DNA of 5,954 nt from Candidatus Bathyarchaeota archaeon (GTDB lineage Archaea; Asgardarchaeota; Lokiarchaeia; Sigyniarchaeales; Sigyniarchaeaceae), in NCBI GenBank assembly GCA_014729935.1, contig WJJB01000419.1:1-5954 (forward strand), in the 5' to 3' direction. Below are positions 1-5,954 of the stretch, piece by piece (the first letter of the stretch is position 1; each line of letters begins with the position of its first letter). Made by a program: the position numbers and the translations under genes. Below the pieces are notes generated by a model. It was not told the DNA's origin. It did no database searches and saw only the letters and a list, made by a program, of their open reading frames with translations.

Positions 1-24
1 CCTGAGGTACTGGTACTGATACAT
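1..24 (-). CDS. Possible 5' end of a further minus-strand gene (partial)
   Basis: An ATG at 24-22 on the minus strand opens a frame (MYQYQYLR) that stays open to the window edge. An in-frame TAA lies 15 bases before the ATG, so this would be the first usable start. Further upstream on the same strand, an AT-rich AGTTAAATGG near 77-86 could be a weak TATA element at a reasonable distance. Only eight codons are visible, so no product can be named, and the reading could be chance. Between this point and the hydrolase stop (25-176) I see no other gene and no strong terminator. Confidence 0.2.
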
Positions 25-176
25 GGGCGGTTTTCCTTTTTAATTCATCCTTTCTTGCGGGTGAAAACCAGCCATTTAACTAGCGGTATCATGTGAAGCC
101 CGATCGTTCATGCCCCCGCATTTCTGCTCGACAATGACAATATTGCATGTTCGTTGATTGCATTGGTGTTAAACTG

Positions 177-1337
177 CTAGGTTCCAGCATTCCCCGGATG
201 GGATGATTGGGACACCTGGAGCCGTGCTAGTGTCTCAAGGATGGTGTCTTCTCCAATGAGTGCCCTTACTGGACGGGGATGCTTGTCGTTGAAGGACGCC
301 ATCACGCTGGGGTCTTCAATAATATTACTTGATTCATCGATATTGCCTGCGGGGTCGAGTATAACATTGATATCGAGGTTAAAATGCTTGGCAATGAACC
401 TGCACGTGGCATCTCGCTTGGATGGGCCGAGATCATGGCGCTCGCCGGTGATATGCACGTTTTCCACCATATTACTTGCCCCGGTCAATCGATAGGCCTC
501 TTGAATGAACGGGAACTCGACCTGGGGAACGTATCTCGTCCAATCCGTGCTGATGGATAATATAAGCTGAGGTTTCGGTGCGAAAGCTGCTGCAATTTCG
601 GCGTTATTCGTGCCCGGTGTTGTCATATCATGGATGGGCTTTCCACTCTCGCAAGTGCACCCTCCATAAAACCTGCTGGATACCATCACCAGTGGTGCTG
701 AGAGCGTGATTCGTTCATCAATTGCTGCTAGAAGGAAGGATTGGGTTCCCCCTCCGGAAGCCCCCGTGATCGCCACGTGGTCCGGATCCGAATTCCCAAG
801 ATTAATGGTGAAATCAACCGCCCGGATGGAGTTCCATATTTGCAAAGTGAGCGCGTTTGGAATTTTATGGGACAATTGCGTTGAATCACCATAACCAATC
901 ATGTCGTACGTGAAGACTCTTGCTCCCAAGCGGGCAAGAGTGGCACATATTTGCTGGTTGTCCTGCCTGAATCTGCCGTGCTTGAAATGTCCATGGGGCT
1001 TCAACACGACGGGGATTTTCCCCATTTCATTATCCGTGAATGGCTCGTAGAGATTACCCGTGACAAAGAAACCTGGGATACTCTCGAAATACACGTTCGA
1101 AACGCTATATTGCGAGTGGTAGCGTACTCCGTGGAACACTGGATTGAGCAACGTGCGTTTAGGAAGTGGATGGAGTCCTGCACCAGTCAAGATCCCCCGT
1201 TTCAAGTCCGCAACGCGTGTCCTCCATGCCTCTAGCGAACGGGTAAATCGTGATAACTTCTTTAAATTGCTATTCCCCTTTCCCTTGAATCGCATCCTGA
1301 TGAGAAACATCCCGAGCTTATCTTTCAACCTTGTCAT
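177..1337 (-). CDS. Alpha/beta hydrolase, acetyl-xylan-esterase / dienelactone-hydrolase-like
   Basis: This is a complete 386-residue protein starting with ATG and ending with TAG. The fold is the serine alpha/beta hydrolase. A PHGH motif at residues 114-117 probably forms the oxyanion region. The GYGDS segment at 148-152 follows a core strand. The nucleophile elbow GASGGG at 192-197 gives Ser194, Asp265 (in STDW) is the likely acid, and His301 (in ERHDLG) completes the triad in the expected order. A Cys-containing segment, YGGCTCESGKPIH at 224-236, together with the GPSKR after the histidine, matches a group of uncharacterised esterase-like hydrolases that I recall mainly from Planctomycetes and other bacteria. 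The substrate is unknown; an ester, possibly a carbohydrate ester, is inference. The N-terminus is strongly basic and has no evident signal peptide, so a cytosolic location is likely. No Shine-Dalgarno is visible upstream. The gene is divergent from the transporter-like gene and may be a bacterial acquisition. Confidence 0.88.
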   Translation of the reverse strand: MTRLKDKLGMFLIRMRFKGKGNSNLKKLSRFTRSLEAWRTRVADLKRGILTGAGLHPLPKRTLLNPVFHGVRYHSQYSVSNVYFESIPGFFVTGNLYEPFTDNEMGKIPVVLKPHGHFKHGRFRQDNQQICATLARLGARVFTYDMIGYGDSTQLSHKIPNALTLQIWNSIRAVDFTINLGNSDPDHVAITGASGGGTQSFLLAAIDERITLSAPLVMVSSRFYGGCTCESGKPIHDMTTPGTNNAEIAAAFAPKPQLILSISTDWTRYVPQVEFPFIQEAYRLTGASNMVENVHITGERHDLGPSKRDATCRFIAKHFNLDINVILDPAGNIDESSNIIEDPSVMASFNDKHPRPVRALIGEDTILETLARLQVSQSSHPGNAGT

Positions 1338-1405
1338 GCAAGAGATGCCGTGGAACCCGTGGAAGGAAAATCTTTCGATTCGTTAAATCCGAATGTTTTT
1401 AGTTA
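1338..1405. promoter_or_regulatory. Divergent intergenic region, candidate bidirectional promoter
   Basis: These 68 bases separate the hydrolase start (minus strand) from the transporter-like start (plus strand) and must hold both promoters. The only clear AT-rich element is GTTAAATCC around 1382-1390, read as GGATTTAAC on the other strand. It is a weak match to an archaeal TATA box in both directions. A centre near 1386 would place the hydrolase transcript start near 1361, about 24 bases before its ATG. For the plus-strand gene it would place the start near 1411, which falls inside the annotated GTG start and favours a downstream start. This is pattern reading only. Confidence 0.3.
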
Positions 1406-2389
1406 GTGCGATCAATATCCCGCGTGGTGGCAATGGTGGTTTTCATCGCTCCTGGCGTGATAATCGGCGGTCTATCGATAGCACTCGCATCGACATTCTT
1501 TCTAAACTTGGGTCCAGCCATCCAAAAAACCGCCTTTCAAGACATGAGCGGTCTCGATGCAAGAAACCTGAAGGAATCAATGAGCATCATGTTCTCAAGC
1601 AAGAAATGGATACTCGGATTCATCCTGTTGCTCCTCGGGGCTTTCTTGTATAGCATTGCCGTGGATATGATGGGTATCGTGGTGGTGCAACCACTGCTGA
1701 ATTTTGGGATAACAGGCCTCGTGATCATTGCAAGGAGAACTTTAAACGAGAATCTTGATGCCCAAGGAAAGTTTGGCATCGTGTTAGTGGTGATCATGCC
1801 AGTCTTTATCACCTTGGGGGGCGCATCGGAGCCTGAGCTCCTTACCGGTGACATGGTAGTGCCTCTTCTCATTTATACATTGATCTTCCTGGGGGGTGCC
1901 GGTGCGTGCCTAATCGTTACGAGGCGATTCCCGCTAGCATGGGCAATCATCGTGGGGATAGTCCTTGGTGTCGCTGCGCAATACGTGCAATGGTTCATGA
2001 ATGAGCTCTTCGCAGTTGGAAATGTTTTCAATGGATTCATCAATGGAATCATCCCATTTCTCGTCATGGCTTCCTTGAACTTGCTGGCTGCCCTCTATCT
2101 AACCCAGATCGGGCTTCAAGAAAACCAAGCTTCACGGTTTGTTCCGATTCGTAACACGGTGAATTTAATGGTAACGATCATCGGCGGAATTTTCCTGTTC
2201 AACCAGCACCTATTGCATCCCATCTTTTACTTCACCGGTTTAGCTATCGGTATCGTGTCCATATTCTTGCTTGGAAAATTCAACGCGGGGATCACTACCG
2301 ATCAAGAAGATGATCAATCCGTTCAACAGGCATACTTGCCAACACCTTCTCCATCATCTGTTGAAAAGAGCCACGAAAGTACCATTTGA
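1406..2389 (+). CDS. Multi-pass membrane protein, NIPA/DMT-superfamily-like transporter
   Basis: This is a 327-residue hydrophobic protein with about nine predicted membrane helices, near residues 7-33, 67-86, 88-109, 122-140, 150-171, 177-195, 208-234, 249-266 and 272-290. A hydrophilic tail rich in Asp, Gln, Ser and Pro follows (about 292-327). Two features recall NIPA (DUF803) proteins, which are proposed magnesium transporters of the drug/metabolite transporter superfamily. One is AIQK at the end of helix 1. The other is LNENLDAQGKFG (113-124) followed by a helix and GGASEPE (138-144). The block near 228-267, with ASRFVPIRN and GGIFLFNQ, resembles the closing motif of the second DMT repeat. 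Substrate and direction are unknown. An in-frame TAG just upstream (1400-1402) limits the start to GTG 1406, GTG 1424, GTG 1427 or ATG 1433; the ATG is a serious alternative. The gene is convergent with the disrupted membrane gene to its right. Confidence 0.8.
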   Translation: MRSISRVVAMVVFIAPGVIIGGLSIALASTFFLNLGPAIQKTAFQDMSGLDARNLKESMSIMFSSKKWILGFILLLLGAFLYSIAVDMMGIVVVQPLLNFGITGLVIIARRTLNENLDAQGKFGIVLVVIMPVFITLGGASEPELLTGDMVVPLLIYTLIFLGGAGACLIVTRRFPLAWAIIVGIVLGVAAQYVQWFMNELFAVGNVFNGFINGIIPFLVMASLNLLAALYLTQIGLQENQASRFVPIRNTVNLMVTIIGGIFLFNQHLLHPIFYFTGLAIGIVSIFLLGKFNAGITTDQEDDQSVQQAYLPTPSPSSVEKSHESTI

Positions 2390-2470
2390 ACTACTGCACC
2401 CAACTAACTGAAGGACGTAGCTTTCTGGCGGAAAATGAATGGATATGCTACACGGAAAGGAAATTCAAGG

Positions 2471-2488
2471 TTTTGCGTTTTTTTCCTC
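2471..2488 (+). terminator. Oligo-T terminator after the transporter-like gene
   Basis: TTTTGCGTTTTTTTCCTC lies about 80-100 bases downstream of the transporter stop codon and contains a T7 run (2478-2484). Archaeal transcription commonly ends at U-rich tracts without a hairpin, and none is evident here. The tract also sits just beyond the 3' end of the converging disrupted gene, so it separates the two transcription units. Confidence 0.45.
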
Positions 2489-2530
2489 GAAGATGGTTTG
2501 CAATTCAGGCGAGAACTGGTTTAACACACG

Positions 2531-3081
2531 TCAAAATTTCACGCATTTCATGCAAATCTTGTATCGCAAGACCAGGTACCATGCTACCACGCTTGCAAAG
2601 ATCATCACCATTAAAATCCACATTCCCTCTAACAGGAGTTGGATGGAAACAGAAAATCAGGTTTGCGCCCACCATGAATTGTATCTTCTTGCTGGTCGAA
2701 ATCGGTTCCGGGTTGTAGGAAGCGGTTTTCCTGAAACCATATTTGATGGAGAAATGCAATATCTTCGTGCTACCTTCCACATAGAAGAAGATGATGTATC
2801 CCAACCAACCCACGAGGGCTGCTAGATTCCACGGAAAATTCGCCTGCAAGATCCCTGTCAAAGCTGCAATCACGATCATAGCAAATGGGGTGGCCAATTG
2901 CACCGGTACGCTTGTTCAAGTGGCAATTCAGGTATTCACCGCCCCCATATTCCTCGCACTCGCACTCATCAGCCTTCCACATGCAGATATCGTGCGGATT
3001 GCTCGATTGACTCTCCTGATCATTCTTCGTGTGGATTTGATCAATCTCATTTAAAATCCTTGAGGTTACAAGGGATCCCAT
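2531..3081 (-). pseudogene. Small three-helix membrane protein gene disrupted by two frameshifts
   Basis: No single frame is open, but three minus-strand frames join into one sensible protein of about 182 residues if one base is removed at each of two places. Segment 1 starts with ATG at 3081 and is soluble, acidic and Cys-containing (HDICMWK, DECECEEYGGGEYLNC). Segment 2, from about 2903 to 2657, carries two hydrophobic stretches (AMIVIAALTGIL and ALVGWLGYIIFFYVEG). Segment 3, from about 2656, carries a third (GMWILMVMIFASVVAWYLVL), then a basic tail KICMKCVKF and a TGA at 2531-2533. The first shift must lie at about 2890-2918, because segment 2 has an in-frame TGA at 2916-2918. The second must lie just after 2657, where segment 3's frame has a TGA; a T4 run at 2653-2656 is the likely site. 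I do not recognise the family. It could be a real pseudogene or two sequencing indels. No intact gene otherwise occupies 2390-3167. Confidence 0.6.
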
Positions 3082-3111
3082 ACAGGGAAATCCCCCATCC
3101 CCGCTTGAAAG

Positions 3112-3121
3112 GATAAAAAAA
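3112..3121 (-). promoter_or_regulatory. Candidate TATA box for the disrupted membrane gene
   Basis: On the minus strand TTTTTTTATC is centred about 35 bases before the ATG at 3081, the spacing expected for an archaeal TATA element with a short leader. The same T7 run (3115-3121) could instead be a second termination signal for the surface-protein gene upstream. The sequence cannot tell these roles apart. Confidence 0.3.
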
Positions 3122-3146
3122 GGTGAGAACTACTTGGAATCATGAA

Positions 3147-3154
3147 GAAAAAAA
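3147..3154 (-). terminator. Oligo-T terminator after the surface-protein gene
   Basis: Read on the minus strand, a T7 run (3148-3154) begins 14 bases after the TGA of the surface-protein gene, and TTCTTC follows it. A second T7 run lies at 3115-3121. Paired U-rich tracts right after a coding end, without a hairpin, fit archaeal termination. Confidence 0.55.
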
Positions 3155-3167
3155 GTGCAAGAACGGT

Positions 3168-5954
3168 TCAAGATAATATGAGATTCCTCTTGCACCTGGT
3201 GCAAGTGATGACCTGTCCCTTGTACTTCTCGTGATATTCCTTGTGTATACTCATCTTCTGGCCGCAATGCGGGCATTGCTTCAGGTAGATCAAGCGTTCC
3301 TTGCAATCGGGACAGCTGTACCATTTCTGAAAGTCCGGCTCGTGGATGTCAAAATGCTTGTTACAGTTGGTACAATAAAACTGACGGGACGATGGAAGGT
3401 TTTTTTCTCCAGGCGTGGTATCCTGCTTTCCTTGCATCTCGCCATCGATATCCAATTTCGCACCGCACATCCAGCAATTTTCACCGTTCTTTTCAAGCGA
3501 TCTGGCACATCGTAGGCAGTAAAACGTTCCGCAGCTCGGGCAGAGATAATTAGCACCGGCAATGGGTCCCTTATGCACGACGCAAATCTTCCTTTCTTCG
3601 AATTTCACCACTTCATTTTCAGTCTTGCGTAGCTCTTCAAGCTCTGCTGCAGTCATGGGTGCTTGTGCCTTGCCCGATTCACCCTTACCGATCAAGACTT
3701 TTTTAGAGCCTGGTGTAGCCTTGCCGGCTATGGCACCCGGCTTGGCAGGTCCCCCTGGTCGAGATACATCGGGATGTCGCTTCTTGGTTGTATCCAAGGA
3801 TTCCTTGGCTTTTGCCTTCCTTTTCTTCCTAGCAGCCACCGAACCACCAATTGCACCCACGGCTCCAATAGCGATACCGGCGATAATGATGTAGAGGCTA
3901 TATTCTTCCCAAAATGTTCCGGAGCGACCAGCATCAATGGTAAGCAATTGGGGGGATGTCCAGTTACTGGAGAAACTACCGTGCTCGGCTCGCACTCTCC
4001 AGTAAAACTCCCCATTTCCGATGCTTGATAGATCCTTGTTGAAGCTCGTTATCCCGGTAACTTCGGGAATGTTGGCTTGTTCAAGGGCGATTTCGGAGAA
4101 ATCGGGACTCAGGGAAAGTTGCCACCGGTATACCGTTGGTACCCCCGCTTCAAGGCTATCCCAGCTGAAAAACACGACCTCCTTGTGCTCAACGGCACCA
4201 TAAGACGGGGAGAGAAGGGATATCTGTGGCATACCATAGAACGGGCGCACCTCCGGGCCCTGAAGCATAGCCGTCTGGTTACTCGATAAATACCCCGTGG
4301 CATTCACCTGCCACGAGTAATTCCCGAGGGATGGCATGGTGCTCTCGTAATAGTAGATCTTCCCGTCCTCCGTGTCATGATCGGTCGGTACAGCCTCGAT
4401 CATGGGTGCGGTTAAGCCGCCAATGGTGATATCCATGGAATTGGGCAAGGTATTATCGGGGTCGACGAGCATAATTTGGAACATGAAGACCGTGCCCGTA
4501 TTCCCGATTGCAGGCGTCAAGACTGGGCTTTGGAAAGAGGGAGGATGGAAATCGTTTACCACCCGGGGTCCACCTTGCATTACAGTGCTGTTGGTGAATA
4601 GACCATCACTACAGGATATGGTAAACGTGCGATACCCGAAGGTTAGGAAGGTGGTGGTGAAATTGTATAGCACCCCATCAGTGAAATCCATGTCCCCTGG
4701 ATCAACCGGGGTCATCACGTGCGTGGAACCATTCACGGTGATGTTGATGTAGGCAGGAGCTTGGTTTTCCTGCTCCATGTAATTCACCGTGAAGTTATAA
4801 AGAGTCTCGTTTGTACCGATTGATGGCGTGACGGTTGGATTCAGGAGCTGTGGCGCATAATCGTTTTCCAGCACGATTGGCCCTCCAATCACCCCGGTTG
4901 AAGCCGTGTACAACCCGTCACTGCAGTTGATCGTGAAGCCATGATTTCCGGTTGAGGACAGGCTACCACTATACGAATATTGCTTTCCATCCGTGGTATC
5001 GACATCTGAGGATGCAGTTTCCACCATCGGAAACACTTGCACTCCATCAATGATGATAAGGATGGACGAAGGCAGGTTTCCATCGCCATCCGTATAAACC
5101 ACCGTGTAATTAAATACTTGATTGATGAACCCACTAATGGGATTCACCACGGGTGCGCTAAGTGTTGGCGGGTTTCTGCTATCGATCACCTCGGGTCCTT
5201 GAGCCGTGATCGAATGAACGACATAATTCCCATCCGAGCAGCTCGTGTTAAACTCGTACATGCCAAATGCACTCAATATTGTCGAGTACGCAAATATCTT
5301 TCCATCAGTCGTGTCGACATCGCCGGCGTCCTGCTCGGTCATTGCGTGGATGCTGCCGTTGATGGTAATGTTGATGGACGTGGGCATATCACCATCGGGA
5401 TCAGAGTAATTCACGCTGAATGTGAATAGATCAAGATCATTGCCCATGCTTGGTGTGACGGTGAGATTCTCCAACTGGGGCTCCTTGTTCCCGATCACAG
5501 TTGGCCCCAAGAGAACTTGGGTCGAATTCACGCGAGCGCCATCGCTACAATTCATGAAATACTCGTACGTGCCTTGTAATATCAACGTAGTCTCAAGGTG
5601 GTAACTCTTTCCATTGGTTGGATCAAGGTCACCCGGATCCGATGCAACCATGTTCAATGTCGTACCATTCACCGTGAGGTTTATTGCCACGGGTAGGTTG
5701 CCATCATCATCGGAATACGTGACGGTGAAGGTGAAGGTGGTCTCGTTATTTCCCAAGGTGGGAGAAACTCCTGGGTTGGTGAGCTCCGGTGCGAAATCAT
5801 TTTGAATAACGCTTGGCCCTGGATACGTGATCGTGAAGTCGGTGAAAGCGCCATCAGAGGTGCTCATATTATACAGGTAACCCCCCGGGAGCAATGTGGT
5901 GGTGAAATAATACTCCTTTCCATCGGTCACGTCCACGTCACCGACTTGTGCCTC
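3168..5954 (-). CDS. Giant type I surface protein: tandem repeats, Fn3-like domain, one TM helix, cytosolic zinc modules (5' partial)
   Basis: The reading frame is open to the right edge. The GTG at 5936 sits inside a repeat and is not a real start, so only the C-terminal 928 codons are visible. Residues here are counted from that GTG. A partial repeat (1-50) is followed by five complete repeats of 103-106 residues (51-568). An Fn3-like domain comes next (about 569-668, with the typical FYWRVRA strand). One membrane helix at about 680-702 is followed by the stop-transfer segment KKRKAK. A Lys/Pro/Gly-rich linker (703-760) and a short charged helix (762-782) precede the zinc modules. Module 1 is RING-like: C785, H788, C799, C802, C807, C810, C821, C824. 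Module 2 has C855, C858, C875 and C878; module 3 has C888, C891, C912 and C915. The topology is repeats outside and zinc modules in the cytosol, supported by 23 N-glycosylation sequons before the helix and none after it. I recall similar tails from Asgard archaeal proteins. The role is unknown; adhesion, S-layer anchoring or surface-to-cytosol signalling are inference. Confidence 0.9.
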   Translation of the reverse strand, partial: EAQVGDVDVTDGKEYYFTTTLLPGGYLYNMSTSDGAFTDFTITYPGPSVIQNDFAPELTNPGVSPTLGNNETTFTFTVTYSDDDGNLPVAINLTVNGTTLNMVASDPGDLDPTNGKSYHLETTLILQGTYEYFMNCSDGARVNSTQVLLGPTVIGNKEPQLENLTVTPSMGNDLDLFTFSVNYSDPDGDMPTSINITINGSIHAMTEQDAGDVDTTDGKIFAYSTILSAFGMYEFNTSCSDGNYVVHSITAQGPEVIDSRNPPTLSAPVVNPISGFINQVFNYTVVYTDGDGNLPSSILIIIDGVQVFPMVETASSDVDTTDGKQYSYSGSLSSTGNHGFTINCSDGLYTASTGVIGGPIVLENDYAPQLLNPTVTPSIGTNETLYNFTVNYMEQENQAPAYINITVNGSTHVMTPVDPGDMDFTDGVLYNFTTTFLTFGYRTFTISCSDGLFTNSTVMQGGPRVVNDFHPPSFQSPVLTPAIGNTGTVFMFQIMLVDPDNTLPNSMDITIGGLTAPMIEAVPTDHDTEDGKIYYYESTMPSLGNYSWQVNATGYLSSNQTAMLQGPEVRPFYGMPQISLLSPSYGAVEHKEVVFFSWDSLEAGVPTVYRWQLSLSPDFSEIALEQANIPEVTGITSFNKDLSSIGNGEFYWRVRAEHGSFSSNWTSPQLLTIDAGRSGTFWEEYSLYIIIAGIAIGAVGAIGGSVAARKKRKAKAKESLDTTKKRHPDVSRPGGPAKPGAIAGKATPGSKKVLIGKGESGKAQAPMTAAELEELRKTENEVVKFEERKICVVHKGPIAGANYLCPSCGTFYCLRCARSLEKNGENCWMCGAKLDIDGEMQGKQDTTPGEKNLPSSRQFYCTNCNKHFDIHEPDFQKWYSCPDCKERLIYLKQCPHCGQKMSIHKEYHEKYKGQVITCTRCKRNLILS
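4233..5954 (-). repeat. Tandem ~309-base coding repeats (five complete, one partial)
   Basis: The units, in coding order, are the 5' partial (5954-5787), R1 (5786-5478), R2 (5477-5169), R3 (5168-4851), R4 (4850-4542) and R5 (4541-4233). Each encodes 103 residues, except R3 with 106. Shared landmarks are a TPSxGN-like opening, a Y-x-D-x-DGN-x-P loop, INITINGS-like strands, a D-x-DTTDGK-Y block, an NCSDG motif and a closing GPxVI. Protein similarity is clear but the copies have diverged, so this is an old domain array rather than a recent DNA duplication. R4 has lost the acidic DGN loop (YMEQENQAP), and R5 has lost NCSDG (NATGY instead). The fold is probably an Ig- or cadherin-like beta-sandwich; I cannot assign a named family. 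Confidence 0.85.

Noticed and set aside
25..105. Minus-strand frame reading WFSPARKDELKRKTAHVS to the left edge
   Set aside because: It opens after a TAG at about 85 but has no ATG, GTG or TTG start. The ATG at 24 in another frame is the better, though still weak, candidate.
2439..2825. Plus-strand open frames of 110 and 128 codons between the transporter-like gene and the disrupted gene
   Set aside because: They lie opposite the membrane segments of the minus-strand gene, have no recognisable domain, and one starts with a TTG overlapping the transporter stop. The minus strand shows the coherent hydrophobic pattern.
2650..2918. Programmed ribosomal frameshifting in the three-frame membrane gene
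   Set aside because: Two separate shifts would be needed, and neither site shows a slippery heptamer with an evident downstream structure. Decay or indel errors are simpler.
2791..3054. Hydrophobic 87-codon plus-strand frame that looks like a membrane protein
   Set aside because: Its hydrophobic part is the complement of the acidic, hydrophilic start of the minus-strand gene; such complements look hydrophobic by chance.
3562..3894. Plus-strand 110-codon frame with Ser- and Ala-rich hydrophobic stretches
   Set aside because: It is antisense to the Lys/Glu/Gly-rich linker and helix of the surface protein, whose zinc ligands and repeats fix the coding strand.
5037..5429. Plus-strand 130-codon frame across the repeat array
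   Set aside because: It is a shadow of the tandem repeats, with no independent domain or start signal.
4233..5954. Tandem 309-base periodicity considered as a CRISPR-like or satellite array
   Set aside because: The copies are open reading frame, diverged at DNA level and conserved at protein level, so they are repeated protein domains.

Overview
The window most likely comes from an archaeon, and an Asgard-type (Promethearchaeota) lineage is my best guess. Four things point that way. There is a large type I surface protein whose extracellular tandem beta-domains are studded with N-glycosylation sequons and whose cytosolic tail carries RING-like and zinc-ribbon modules. Oligo-T tracts without hairpins follow coding ends. 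Clear Shine-Dalgarno sequences are lacking. Base composition is moderate. The lineage call is inference from protein style; no rRNA or other phylogenetic marker is present.

Layout from left to right. At the left edge, a few codons of a possible further minus-strand gene run off the window. Next is a complete minus-strand alpha/beta hydrolase (177-1337), which resembles uncharacterised esterase-like proteins that I recall mainly from bacteria. A 68-base spacer separates it from a divergent plus-strand, roughly nine-helix membrane protein (1406-2389) that looks like a NIPA/DMT-superfamily transporter. An oligo-T tract follows that gene. The stretch from 2390 to 3167 has no intact gene. Its minus strand reads as one small three-helix membrane protein only if two single-base frameshifts are repaired (2531-3081), so I annotate it as a pseudogene or error-disrupted gene. 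From 3168 to the right edge lies the C-terminal 928 codons of a giant surface protein on the minus strand, missing its N-terminus. It has at least five complete ~103-residue repeats, an Fn3-like membrane-proximal domain, one membrane helix, a basic linker and 16 potential zinc ligands in the cytosol.

The genes do not form one obvious pathway. The hydrolase and the transporter are divergent and might share a control region. The surface protein and the broken membrane gene are co-oriented but separated by two T7 tracts. The least ordinary items are the hidden three-frame membrane gene and the surface protein that joins glycosylated extracellular repeats to cytosolic zinc modules across one helix. 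I saw no CRISPR array, tRNA, rRNA, insertion sequence or recognised defence system.
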